Origin: Streptomyces antimicrobicus | GTDB lineage: Bacteria > Actinomycetota > Actinomycetes > Streptomycetales > Streptomycetaceae | Assembly: GCF_020532625.1 (NCBI RefSeq) | Contig: NZ_JAJAUY010000011.1 | Coordinates: 21,759 to 85,758, forward strand | Direction: 5' to 3' | DNA length: 64,000 nucleotides | Shown here: positions 8,897-16,311 of the stretch, in pieces | Numbering within the stretch: the stretch's first letter is position 1 | How the letters are laid out: each line of letters begins with the position of its first letter | Translations under genes and position numbers: made by a program | The notes under the pieces: generated by a model | The model's input: only the letters and a program-made list of their open reading frames with translations | Told to the model about the DNA's origin: nothing | The model's database searches: none

Positions 8897-8970
8897 CGGG
8901 GTGTAGCGCAGCTTGGCAGCGCGCTTCGTTCGGGACGAAGAGGTCGTGGGTTCAAATCCCGCCACCCCGA
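8897..8970 (+). tRNA. tRNA-Pro (CGG)
   Basis: A complete 74-base cloverleaf. The acceptor stem pairs CGGGGTG with CACCCCG, with discriminator A at 8970. The anticodon loop TTCGGGA gives anticodon CGG, and the T arm has GTGGGTTCAAATCCCGC. CCA is not encoded. A -10-like TAAAGT at 8850-8855 lies about 41 bases upstream, inside the end of the metallophosphoesterase gene. It reads CCG codons, which are frequent in this high-GC genome. Confidence 0.96.
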
Positions 8971-8986
8971 CTTCGTAAGACCAGAT

Positions 8987-9021
8987 CAGGGGCTTGATCC
9001 GCATCGCGGATCGAGCCCCTG
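8987..9021 (+). terminator. Terminator after tRNA-Pro
   Basis: A 16-bp stem (one G-T pair) closed by a three-base loop, with outer arm CAGGGGCTTGATC, begins 17 bases past the tRNA. The position suits termination of the tRNA transcript. Confidence 0.75.
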
Positions 9022-9199
9022 CTGGCGTTCACGGGCGTTCTCGCCGGCGACAGCGATCAAGCAGGTCCACGGGCCGATCGCACCGGCCCGGCCCGGCTCC
9101 GCCCAGGTGATCCTCGGTGGGCTGAGGAACGTCAGCCACTAGAGTGATCTCCCGTACGTGATCAGGACCGTACGACCGTGGTGAGAGTGGGGGCTCAGG

Positions 9200-9601
9200 G
9201 TGCGTGATGCCGATCTTGAGGTCTCGGGCGACGACCTCGGCACATTGGCGAACGACCTCGACGACATGCAGCGCCACCTGGAGCAGCAGACGCGCCGCAT
9301 GGACCAGGTCGTCGACAGCATCGCCGCCGGCTGGCAGGGGCCGACGGCCACGGCGTACCGGTCGCTGCACCGCGGGGTCGCCGAGGACGCCGTAAGGATC
9401 CGTCAGGTGATGGTCCTGCTCGAAGAGGCCATGCGCGCCTCGCGGGACGGTTTCACGGAGCAGGAGCTCGAGAACCTGGCGCGGATCAAGCGGATGCAGG
9501 ACACCGAGGACGTTGCGGCGGCCGCGCGCGCCCTGACCGTGCCGGACCCGGAGCCCGCGGCCACGGCCGGCCCGTCGAAGAGTCGCATCCTGGACGTCTG
9601 A
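9200..9601 (+). CDS. WXG100-like protein (first of toxin island)
   Basis: A 133-residue protein from the GTG at 9200 (MRDADLEVSGDD). It is a predicted helical hairpin whose turn is GWQGPTATAYRSL near residues 44-56. This is the WxG signature of the ESAT-6/WXG100 family exported by type VII secretion. A flexible Ala/Pro tail follows. A TAGAGT at 9140-9145 and two CCGTACG copies at 9152 and 9168 mark a possible promoter/operator. It is the first gene of a co-directional set that ends in a toxin, so it is likely a co-secreted partner or chaperone of that toxin. No type VII ATPase genes lie in the window, so the secretion machinery must be elsewhere. Confidence 0.8.
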   Translation: MRDADLEVSGDDLGTLANDLDDMQRHLEQQTRRMDQVVDSIAAGWQGPTATAYRSLHRGVAEDAVRIRQVMVLLEEAMRASRDGFTEQELENLARIKRMQDTEDVAAAARALTVPDPEPAATAGPSKSRILDV

Positions 9602-9623
9602 ACCACGGGGGATCAGCAGCACC

Positions 9624-9929
9624 ATGTCCGACGAAGACCGGATCACCGTCAACTTCGCCACTCTGCAGCGGCTCTCGGGGGACCTGGAGGACATCCTCCG
9701 CGCCCTCAACGAGAAGCTGGACGCCCTGTACGAGCGAGCCACGAAGGTCGTCCTCAGCTGGGACGGTGAGGCCCGCGAGGCCTTCATCGACGAGCTGGAC
9801 AAGTGGAGCCGTTCCGCCGACGACCTCAAGGCCGCCCAGGCATGGCTCCACGAGGTCGTCGTCAAGGGCCACCTGAACTACGCCGCCGCCAACCGCTCCG
9901 TCCTCGAAGGCTGGGGAGGCGGCGCCTGA
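9624..9929 (+). CDS. WXG100 family protein (second of toxin island)
   Basis: A 101-residue protein starting MSDEDRITVNFATL, preceded by a GGGGGAT ribosome site. It has the standard family length of about 100 residues. The first helix ends at VVLSWDGEAREAFIDEL, where W-x-G marks the hairpin turn, and the second helix runs to the Gly-rich tail GWGGGA. WXG100 proteins form hetero- or homodimers that accompany larger effectors through the type VII system. Its TGA shares one base with the ATG of the toxin gene, which strongly suggests co-translation with the toxin. It may pair with the preceding WXG-like protein. Confidence 0.88.
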   Translation: MSDEDRITVNFATLQRLSGDLEDILRALNEKLDALYERATKVVLSWDGEAREAFIDELDKWSRSADDLKAAQAWLHEVVVKGHLNYAAANRSVLEGWGGGA

Positions 9930-11698
9930 TGGCCGGCCCCTCGGCCCCCGCCCAGTCGCCGGGCGGCAACGGGGCGATCGACGTCAAGCCGACGGACCTC
10001 TGGCGGGTCTCGGGCCAGGTCGCCACGCAGCAGGAGTTCCTGGTCCGGAGCGCCAACACGCTCCTGGAGGAGCTGCGCAAGTACCCGGACGCCGGAGGCG
10101 CGGGCACCGAGGCCGAGAAGTTCGCCCAGGCGTACAAGAAGATCGGCAACCGCTGGCTCGAGGTCTGGAGCCGGTCCGTGCTCAGCGTCGGCGGTGTCGC
10201 CGTCGGCTTCACGGAGACGGCCAACGCCTACACCAAGGCGGACGCGGCGGCTCATCCGCAACCGGGCAAGACCGCCGAGCAGCGCCCGCGGCCCGCGGTG
10301 ATCGACAAGGAGCCGAACTTCGGCTCCGTGCCGGACATCAAGTGGGGCGACGACGACGGCGGGGACGACATCCTGCGTGGTCTGATGGAGGGCATTCCCG
10401 ACATCGTCCGGGACGTCCTCCATCCGCTGTGCAAGCACGTGTTCCGGGTCGGGAAGGTGGCGGACGTCTACCCCTTCCCGCAGCAGCACTACCTCAACTC
10501 CCTGTGCCACAGCTGGATGAACGCCTCCATCGCCGGCGCGATGGGGGCGGACCGCCTCACGCAGATCGTCGACACCATCACCAATCACCAGCAGGCCGAC
10601 TGGGAAGCCGCCATGCGGACCTTCTGCAGCGCGTTGTGGGGCGCGACGGCCTGGGGGCAGTCGCGGCACGGCTACCAGTGGGGCCAGACGGCCAACTCCG
10701 GCCCGGGCACCCCCCGCGTCCCCACCGGCAGCGAGCCGGTGATGGCCGTGTTGAAGGACACCGCGGACAAGATCGCCACCATCCTGCGCGAGTACGCCGA
10801 GGCCGCCGTCGAGCTGAACCACGACGTCGCGGAGGAACTCCACCGGGCCATGTGGAAGGCCGCCAAGGAGATCCTCGAAGACCTCGCCAAACCCAAGGAC
10901 CCCAAGAGCATCCTCAGCACCGTCACGTCCGTGATCGGCAAGGGCGCGGGGCTGGTCCTGTCGTTCGACGTCAAGACGGTCCTGAACATCGACACGGCCA
11001 AGCTGAACCGGATCGTGGACAAGTACACCGGCATCCTGGGCGGCCTGACCACGCGGATGGAGGCGCTGAAGGAGCCCCTGGACGAGGCGTACCTCAGTGC
11101 GCCCAAGTTCGAGGCGGGTGTGGCCCGCGCGACGGGCTTCGGCGCCCGGGCACTGGAGGAGTTCAAGGGCTCCCAGATCTGGCTCAAGATCGACTCCAAC
11201 GGCGCGTACGACCTGAACCTCGGTGCCAACGAGTACATGGCGGACGGCCACACGCTGGACAAGCACGTCGGCAAGACGGACGAGCAGCTCGCGCAGCGTC
11301 TGCGCGACCAGCAGGCCAACGGGCCGACGCAGGCCTGGCCGTACGGCAAGCCGAAGATCGGCAGCTCGTCGTCCTTCCCGAACTACCAGCGGGCCGAGCA
11401 GCTGACCGAGTACAACCTCAACCACAACGCTTCCGCGATCGAGGCCTGGATCAAGGGCCCGCCGCCGCCGGCCGACGGCGACGTCAAGTCGTTCTACGCC
11501 ACCGCGCCGAACGGCGAGACCAGCGGACGCAGCGTGAGCAAGCAGCCCACGGACCCGAACGACCCGATGTCCGGCTACAAGCAGGGCGGCATCAACGCCA
11601 AGGCGGTCGACGTGAACGGCATCGACACGCGGATCCGTTACGACAGCAGCAGGAACCCGCCGTTCACGATCATGACGTCCATGCCGTACAAGCCCTGA
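9929..11698 (+). CDS. Polymorphic toxin with C-terminal RNase A-like (CdiA-CT type) domain
   Basis: A 589-residue protein. Residues about 15-110 form an alpha-helical WXG100/LXG-like export region, with WRVSGQVATQQEFLV and later NRWLEVWSRSVLSVGG. A long helical middle follows. From about 436 the C-terminus matches the bacterial CdiA-CT RNase A domain: GHTLDKHVGKTDEQL with His441 and His446, SSFPNYQRAEQL at about 480, RIRYDSSRNPPFTIMTSMP at the end. The His-x4-His pair is where this family keeps catalytic residues, so the domain looks active. It should cleave RNA of competing cells after type VII export. It is coupled to the WXG100 gene upstream and followed after 16 bases by a candidate immunity gene. 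The family call rests on motif recognition, not on an alignment. Confidence 0.78.
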   Translation: MAGPSAPAQSPGGNGAIDVKPTDLWRVSGQVATQQEFLVRSANTLLEELRKYPDAGGAGTEAEKFAQAYKKIGNRWLEVWSRSVLSVGGVAVGFTETANAYTKADAAAHPQPGKTAEQRPRPAVIDKEPNFGSVPDIKWGDDDGGDDILRGLMEGIPDIVRDVLHPLCKHVFRVGKVADVYPFPQQHYLNSLCHSWMNASIAGAMGADRLTQIVDTITNHQQADWEAAMRTFCSALWGATAWGQSRHGYQWGQTANSGPGTPRVPTGSEPVMAVLKDTADKIATILREYAEAAVELNHDVAEELHRAMWKAAKEILEDLAKPKDPKSILSTVTSVIGKGAGLVLSFDVKTVLNIDTAKLNRIVDKYTGILGGLTTRMEALKEPLDEAYLSAPKFEAGVARATGFGARALEEFKGSQIWLKIDSNGAYDLNLGANEYMADGHTLDKHVGKTDEQLAQRLRDQQANGPTQAWPYGKPKIGSSSSFPNYQRAEQLTEYNLNHNASAIEAWIKGPPPPADGDVKSFYATAPNGETSGRSVSKQPTDPNDPMSGYKQGGINAKAVDVNGIDTRIRYDSSRNPPFTIMTSMPYKP

Positions 11699-11714
11699 GG
11701 AAGGCCCGCACCCC

Positions 11715-12323
11715 ATGCCTGCCGACGACGACCAGCCCGACGTGGGCGACGAACCCGGCCGGACCGACCAGGCGTCCTGGGAGGCCGCGGTGCGGCACCT
11801 GTACGAGGACGCCTACGCGTACGTCGCCACCGGGCCGCGCCGCCACGAGGACTGGCGGCTCGACGTCCTCGCGGTGATGAGCCGCTCCGTCCCCGACCCG
11901 CGGGGCTGGGCGGGGCTCGACGACGAGGCGGAGAACCCGGAACGGTCGGCGCGCCCGGCGTACCCCTTCCGCGACCTCACGCCGGAGTACCTCGCCGAAC
12001 GTCTCCACGAGATCGACCGCAGCAGCGCCGAGGACCTGCTCCTGGCCCTGACGGACGACGGCTGCACCCTGTCCAACCTGGAGCGCTTCCCGGAGAGCCC
12101 GACGGAGCTCCGCGCCATGGCCCGTACCGTCCTCGCCCGCTACGGCGACGCGTACTCCTGCCACACCAACGTCCGCCGGGCAGGGGCGGGAAGCGAGGGC
12201 GCGCTCGACTTCACGGTCTCGGACTGGAGCTACAGCCCGCTGAGCGTCTACACCGAGGACAGCGGCCTGGTGGTGGTCTCGGCGGCCGAGGTGGGCCTGT
12301 TCTGGAACTTCGCCGACTACTGA
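11715..12323 (+). CDS. Candidate immunity protein for the RNase A-like toxin
   Basis: A 202-residue acidic, soluble protein starting MPADDDQPDVGDEPG. I do not recognise the family. Visible features are an acidic N-terminus, tryptophans spread through the chain (ASWEAAVRHLYEDAY, EDWRLDVLAVMSRS), a region FRDLTPEYLAERLHEID and a C-terminal SGLVVVSAAEVGLFWNFADY. No signal or membrane helix is present, so it acts in the cytoplasm. It starts 16 bases after the toxin stop in the same direction, the usual place for the cognate immunity gene of a polymorphic toxin. The immunity role is inferred from context only. It is unlike the CdiI-type protein encoded 375 bases downstream. Confidence 0.6.
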   Translation: MPADDDQPDVGDEPGRTDQASWEAAVRHLYEDAYAYVATGPRRHEDWRLDVLAVMSRSVPDPRGWAGLDDEAENPERSARPAYPFRDLTPEYLAERLHEIDRSSAEDLLLALTDDGCTLSNLERFPESPTELRAMARTVLARYGDAYSCHTNVRRAGAGSEGALDFTVSDWSYSPLSVYTEDSGLVVVSAAEVGLFWNFADY

Positions 12324-12385
12324 TCCGGAGCCGGGCGCCGGACCGGGCGCCCGTCCCCCCTGAGGTGCTTTGAGAGGATGCCCCT

Positions 12386-12685
12386 GTGCTGACCCGTTCC
12401 GCTTCCTACCCCGACCGGGAGACCGCCCAGTGGGCGACGCAGCAGGTGGTGACCGCCAACGAGCAGGTCGTCCACCGCTGGCTGGCCCAGGGCACCCGGG
12501 CCCGCCTCACCCTGGAGGCTGCGTGGCCGTCCCGGGAGGAGCCCGTGGGCCGGGTGCAGCTGGAAGGCGACCTGCTGGCCGGGCGCGGACCGGTCGACGT
12601 CCGGGCCGCACGCGTCGTGCTGCGCCGAGAGGCGTCGAGTCCGCACGGTTTCGTCGTCCAGACCACCGTTCCGTTCTACCTGTAG
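12386..12685 (+). CDS. Orphan C-terminal fragment of an RNase A-like toxin
   Basis: A 99-residue frame from a GTG at 12386, with GAGAGG just upstream and an in-frame stop at 12371. Its sequence (SASYPDRETAQWATQQVV..., RWLAQGTRARLTLE, VRAARVVLRRE, FVVQTTVP) parallels the last ~105 residues of the upstream toxin, from SSFPNYQRAEQL to FTIMTSMP. The part bearing the paired histidines (HTLDKH in the toxin) is missing, so it should have no RNase activity by itself. It could be a silent cassette that replaces the toxin end by recombination, a decaying remnant, or a small protein that binds the toxin. It is followed after 12 bases by a CdiI-type immunity gene, its likely partner. Confidence 0.6.
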   Translation: MLTRSASYPDRETAQWATQQVVTANEQVVHRWLAQGTRARLTLEAAWPSREEPVGRVQLEGDLLAGRGPVDVRAARVVLRREASSPHGFVVQTTVPFYL

Positions 12686-12697
12686 GGGCCCACGACC

Positions 12698-13354
12698 ATG
12701 TCCATGAAGCCCCTGGAACACGACCGGCGTTACGGCGAGCTCGACCAGGTGATGCGCGCGTACCTCGGTCAGCCGGCCGACGACACCCCGGAGCGGCGCA
12801 GCCGCGCGCTGGACGCCTATCTGCGCCACACCTGGCACACCCGCCCCTGGGCCATTGCCGAGGCGGAGCGCCAGCTGCGTGAGTACAGCCGCAACCCTCC
12901 AGGGCGGATCCGGCTCGGACTGGGCGAGTTCTACGCCGTACCGGACACCGGAATGCCGCAGGCCGCGATCCGGGACTGGCTCGTGGTGCTCGCGGACCAC
13001 CTGAAGCAGAGCGTCGAGGAGGGCGACGTACCTCCGCCGGCGTCACCGCAGACCCACTGGGAGTGGCACGCCCGCTTCCCGGAGACCGCTCAGCTGCTGG
13101 GCGGCTGGTTCTCGCAGGACGTCGTGGACGAGTTCCCCGACCACGAGGCCGCCGTCGCCAACTACGCCGCCACCACCGACCCCCAGCTGATCGCCCGCTT
13201 GGTGGGCGAACTCCACGAGCTGCTCGCGCTCCCGCTGGACGAGGCGGACTACGCCCTGGCCGCCGCCGAACTGGGCATGGAGGTGGCCCCACCGCCCCCG
13301 TTCTCCTACGGCGCCTGGTTCCAGTCCCTGACCACGACCCTGACGGCTCCCTGA
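12698..13354 (+). CDS. CdiI-type (contact-dependent inhibition) immunity protein
   Basis: A 218-residue soluble protein starting MSMKPLEHDRRYGELDQV. The second half (about 120-195) carries FPETAQLLGGWFSQDVVDE followed by LVGELHELLALPLDEADYAL, which is typical of the CdiI_2 immunity family paired with RNase A-like toxins. The first half (about 10-100, LDQVMRAYLGQPADDTPE...) may be a second related helical lobe, so the protein looks two-domained. It lies directly behind the orphan toxin fragment. It probably neutralises the toxin type from which that fragment came, and might also protect against the full toxin upstream. Confidence 0.72.
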   Translation: MSMKPLEHDRRYGELDQVMRAYLGQPADDTPERRSRALDAYLRHTWHTRPWAIAEAERQLREYSRNPPGRIRLGLGEFYAVPDTGMPQAAIRDWLVVLADHLKQSVEEGDVPPPASPQTHWEWHARFPETAQLLGGWFSQDVVDEFPDHEAAVANYAATTDPQLIARLVGELHELLALPLDEADYALAAAELGMEVAPPPPFSYGAWFQSLTTTLTAP

Positions 13355-13360
13355 GCCCGC

Positions 13361-13380
13361 CGCCCCCCGGACGGGGGGTC
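13361..13380. terminator. Short GC hairpin between convergent genes
   Basis: A run of C's and a run of G's form a six-pair stem around a GGAC loop, seven bases after the immunity gene stop and before the stop of the opposing membrane-protein gene. It is a reasonable bidirectional terminator by position. Confidence 0.4.
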
Positions 13381-13433
13381 GGCCGACAGGCAGTGTGACG
13401 GGGCGCGTCGGCCTGGCGTGGCCGCCCCGGGGC

Positions 13434-14012
13434 TCACGACTGGCTGTTCGCGAAGCCGATCAGGCAGGCGCCCCACCAGCCCAGTTGGCTGACGGCGGCC
13501 GAGGTCGCGGAGCGGGCCAGGAGGGGGCGCGGGGGGTGGGTGTCGCGGTACGGGGCCAGGCGTTCGGCGAGGCGGTGGGCCAGGAGGCCGTTCACCGTGA
13601 TGGCCAGGACCAGGGCGAGCTTGGTCCGGGTCAGGGGGGAGGACAGGTCCGGGTGGAGGAAGAGGCCGCTGATGATCAGGCCGGTCAGGCCGGCCCAGAT
13701 GGGGACCTGGAGGGTGGTGGCCGTGCCGAGGATGTCGGCGAGGCGGCGGCGGCCGAGGAGCCACAGGACGGCGTACCAGTCGACGGCCAGGACGGCGCCG
13801 AGGCCCACGACCATGGCGGCCACGTGCAGGAACCGGGCCGCCGTCCGGAGCGTGTCGTCGGCGTGGACGTGGCCGGACATCCAGCACACGGCGGCCAGGG
13901 CCCCGGCGACGAGCACGCCGAGGGCGATCAGGATCCAGGCCGGGGTCTCCTCGGCGGTGGGGCCCGACCGGGTCGGGGCGACACCGTCGGGTGCGGTGGT
14001 GATCGTTGCCAC
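13434..14012 (-). CDS. Membrane protein under a probable iron box
   Basis: A 192-residue integral membrane protein from the GTG at 14012, with GGAGG seven bases upstream. There are about five hydrophobic segments: ILIALGVLVAGALAAVCW, then AARFLHVAAMVVGLGAVLAV, TTLQVPIWAGLTGLIISGLF, LALVLAITVNGLLAH, and SAAVSQLGWWGACLIGF. Histidines at the ends of helices (SGHVHADD, RFLHVAAM, LFLHPD) could bind heme or metal. I do not recognise a named family. An iron-box-like palindrome lies 47 bases before the start, so the gene is probably derepressed when iron is scarce. A role in iron or heme handling is an inference from that site only. Confidence 0.7.
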   Translation of the reverse strand: MATITTAPDGVAPTRSGPTAEETPAWILIALGVLVAGALAAVCWMSGHVHADDTLRTAARFLHVAAMVVGLGAVLAVDWYAVLWLLGRRRLADILGTATTLQVPIWAGLTGLIISGLFLHPDLSSPLTRTKLALVLAITVNGLLAHRLAERLAPYRDTHPPRPLLARSATSAAVSQLGWWGACLIGFANSQS

Positions 14013-14058
14013 GGGTCTGCCTCCGTCCTTGGCACGCAAGGGGTTCGTATGCCGGTGA

Positions 14059-14077
14059 TTAAGTAAGGCGTACCTAA
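14059..14077. promoter_or_regulatory. Iron box (DmdR/IdeR-type operator)
   Basis: The 19 bases TTAAGTAAGGCGTACCTAA match 15 of 19 positions of the actinobacterial iron-box consensus TTAGGTTAGGCTAACCTAA, with outer arms TTA/TAA and GTA/TAC in symmetry. The site is 47 bases upstream of the membrane-protein start on the minus strand, where a DtxR-family repressor with bound Fe2+ would block transcription. Confidence 0.6.
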
Positions 14078-14469
14078 GTCGCGGCGCGGCCGCTTCGTCA
14101 AGTCGGAACGGGGCGCCCGGTGCGCCGCGCGGCCGGGGGTCTCGCAACCGGGTTCGCGGCAGGTCCAGTTGGGGGCGTTCTGCCTTCGCATCAGTCCGGT
14201 AACGGCGGGGCGTGGTCAGTATGTGGACGGTTCGGCCCAGTGCGTGGGCAGTGGCGCGCCCGAGCCTGACGCCGGAGACGTCCGGCGCGGCGGAGGCGTC
14301 CGGCGCGCGGAGGCGACGCACGCGCGCCCCGCGTCAGGGTCCCGTCAAGACGGCGCCCGCCCCCGTATGGAGGCCGTCAAGGAGCCTCGGCGGCCCGTTC
14401 CGGCCGGGTTGAGATGGTCTCCGGCCGGTCCGGCCGATTCCGTCCCCTCACTTCATCCAGGAGCTCGCG
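14078..14469. other. Control region upstream of kdp operon
   Basis: About 390 bases with no convincing gene lie between the iron-box promoter and the kdp operon. The right half is unusually rich in direct repeats of CGTCA(A/G)G, listed separately. No c-di-AMP riboswitch core was recognised by eye. The kdp promoter is expected here, but its exact place is uncertain. Confidence 0.5.
14332..14381 (+). promoter_or_regulatory. Direct repeats CGTCA(A/G)G and possible kdp promoter
   Basis: CGTCAGG at 14332, CGTCAAG at 14343 and CGTCAAG at 14375 recur at spacings of 11 and 32 bases, close to one and three helical turns. GTCAAG at 14344 and TATGGA at 14366 (16-base spacer) could be -35 and -10 elements. 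Repeats in phase like this often bind a response regulator, and KdpE is the obvious candidate for this operon. The assignment is inferred. Confidence 0.35.
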
Positions 14470-14553
14470 ATGGCCGATCTGGCCTTCGTCCTCACCACGG
14501 TCGCGGTGTTCGCGCTGGTGGGTCTCGTCGCCAGGGGGGTGGCGAAGCTGTGA
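14470..14553 (+). CDS. 27-residue membrane microprotein ahead of kdpF
   Basis: The frame ATG 14470 to TGA 14553 encodes MADLAFVLTTVAVFALVGLV plus ARGVAKL, a single predicted membrane helix with a basic end. An aggagctcgcg ribosome site precedes it. Its stop overlaps the GTG of kdpF by four bases, so it is probably translated and coupled to the operon. Such a peptide would resemble KdpF, the small stabilising subunit of the potassium pump, but is a different sequence. It may be a second KdpF-like subunit or a leader peptide. Confidence 0.6.
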   Translation: MADLAFVLTTVAVFALVGLVARGVAKL

Positions 14554-14639
14554 GCGTCGAGAACGTCGTCGGGCTCGCCGTAGCGGTCGCCCTGCTGGGT
14601 TACCTCGTCCTCGCCCTCGTGTACCCGGAGAGGTTCTGA
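14550..14639 (+). CDS. kdpF: K+-transporting ATPase subunit KdpF
   Basis: A 29-residue protein from GTG 14550 ([13 protein letters not shown]...). One hydrophobic helix ends in [11 protein letters not shown], where the YPE-(R/K)-F tail is the conserved signature of KdpF. KdpF is a small lipid-like subunit that stabilises the KdpABC complex in the membrane. It lies seven bases before kdpA in the operon and overlaps the upstream microprotein gene by four bases. Confidence 0.9.
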   Translation: MSVENVVGLAVAVALLGYLVLALVYPERF

Positions 14640-14646
14640 GTCCCGC

Positions 14647-16311
14647 ATGAGTCCCCAGACCGCTGGTGTGCTCCAGCTGCTCGCGCTGGTCGGCGCCCTC
14701 GCCCTCGTCCACCGGCCGCTCGGCGACCACATGGCCCGGGTCTACTCCTCCGGCCGGCACTACGCGCCGGAGCGGTGGATCTACAAGGCGATCGGCGCCG
14801 ACCCCGACGCCGGGATGCGCTGGCCCGCCTACCTGCGCGGCGTCCTGGCCTTCTCCGCGGTGGGCGTCCTCTTCCTCTACGCCCTCCAGCGGCTCCAGGG
14901 CGTCCTGCCCGGCTCGCTCGGCTTCGCCTCGATCGACCCCGACCAGGCCTTCAACACCGCCGCCTCCTTCGTGGCGAACACCAACTGGCAGTCGTACGCC
15001 GGCGAGCAGGCCATGGGCCACGTCGTGCAGACCGGCGGCCTGGCGGTGCAGAACTTCGTCTCCGCCGCCGTCGGCATGGCCGTGGCGGTGGCGCTCGTCC
15101 GGGGCTTCGCCCGGTCCCGTACCGGGGAGCTCGGCAACTTCTGGGCCGACCTGGTGCGCGGCACCCTCCGCATCCTGCTGCCCCTCGCCGTGGTCGGCGC
15201 GCTCGTCCTGGTCGCCTGCGGCGCGATCCAGAACTTCGCCGGCATCCACGAGGTCGGGCAGTTCGCGGGCGGCTCGCAGCAGTGGAACGGCGGGGCGGTG
15301 GCCTCGCAGGAGGTCATCAAGGAGCTGGGCACCAACGGCGGCGGCTACTTCAACGCCAACTCCGCCCACCCCTTCGAGAACCCGAACCCGTTCTCCAACC
15401 TCTTCGAGGTCTTCCTGATCCTGGTCGTCCCCTTCGCGCTGACCCGTACGTTCGGCACGCTCGTCGGCAGCGCCAGGCAGGGCCGGGCGATCCTCGCGAC
15501 GATGGCCGTCATCTGGCTCGGGTTCACCGCGCTGATGATGTGGACCGAGTTCGCCGGCAAGGGTCCGGCCTTCGAGGTCGCGGGCGGGGCGATGGAGGGC
15601 AAGGAGACCCGGTTCGGCATCAGCGGCTCCGCGATCTTCTCGGTCGCCACCACCCTGACCTCGACCGGCGCGGTCAACTCCTTCCACTCCTCCTACACCG
15701 GCCTCGGCGGCGGCATCCAGCTGCTGGGCATGCAACTGGGCGAGATCGCGCCCGGCGGGGTCGGCTCCGGCCTCTACGGCATGCTGGTCATGGCGGTCAT
15801 CGCGGTGTTCCTCGCCGGCCTGATGGTCGGCCGCACCCCCGAGTACCTCGGCAAGAAGATCGGCACCCGCGAGATCAAGCTGGCCGCCTGCTACATCCTC
15901 GTCACCCCCGCGCTGGTGCTCGGCTTCACCGCCATGGCCATGGCCCTGCCGACCCCGCCGCACTCGATGCTCAACCCCGGCGCGCACGGCTTCTCCGAGG
16001 TGCTGTACGCGTACACCTCCGGCGCCAACAACAACGGCTCGGCCTTCGCCGGCCTGAACGCCGACACGCAGTGGTACAACACCACGATCGGCCTCGCCAT
16101 GCTGCTGGGCCGCTTCCTGCCGATGGTCTTCGTCCTCGCGCTGGCCGGCTCGCTCGCCGAGCAGCGGCCGGTGCCGCAGACGGCAGGCACGCTGCGCACC
16201 GACAAGCCGCTCTACGCCGGTCTGCTCGTCGGCACGATCGTCGTCGTCACCGGTCTCACCTACTTCCCCGCCCTCGCGCTGGGTCCGCTCGCCGAAGGGC
16301 TCGCAGCATGA
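14647..16311 (+). CDS. kdpA: K+-transporting ATPase subunit KdpA
   Basis: A 554-residue polytopic membrane protein and the potassium-selective channel-like subunit of the Kdp pump. The four pore loops appear in order: VANTNWQSY near 115, [20 protein letters not shown] near 235, TSTGAVNS near 340, and [11 protein letters not shown] near 460. Each carries a filter glycine. About ten hydrophobic helices surround them, and the length matches the family. The stop overlaps the kdpB start by four bases. Kdp provides high-affinity potassium uptake under potassium limitation or osmotic stress. Confidence 0.96.
   Translation: MSPQTAGVLQLLALVGALALVHRPLGDHMARVYSSGRHYAPERWIYKAIGADPDAGMRWPAYLRGVLAFSAVGVLFLYALQRLQGVLPGSLGFASIDPDQAFNTAASFVANTNWQSYAGEQAMGHVVQTGGLAVQNFVSAAVGMAVAVALVRGFARSRTGELGNFWADLVRGTLRILLPLAVVGALVLVACGAIQNFAGIHEVGQFAGGSQQWNGGAVASQEVIKELGTNGGGYFNANSAHPFENPNPFSNLFEVFLILVVPFALTRTFGTLVGSARQGRAILATMAVIWLGFTALMMWTEFAGKGPAFEVAGGAMEGKETRFGISGSAIFSVATTLTSTGAVNSFHSSYTGLGGGIQLLGMQLGEIAPGGVGSGLYGMLVMAVIAVFLAGLMVGRTPEYLGKKIGTREIKLAACYILVTPALVLGFTAMAMALPTPPHSMLNPGAHGFSEVLYAYTSGANNNGSAFAGLNADTQWYNTTIGLAMLLGRFLPMVFVLALAGSLAEQRPVPQTAGTLRTDKPLYAGLLVGTIVVVTGLTYFPALALGPLAEGLAA

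Noticed and set aside
14078..14469. c-di-AMP riboswitch before kdp
   Set aside because: The conserved core of that riboswitch was not found by eye. A covariance-model search would settle it.
14377..15987. Long minus-strand open frame across kdpF and kdpA
   Set aside because: Shadow frame with Gly/Glu/Ala/Arg composition and no ribosome site, while the kdp genes are certain.
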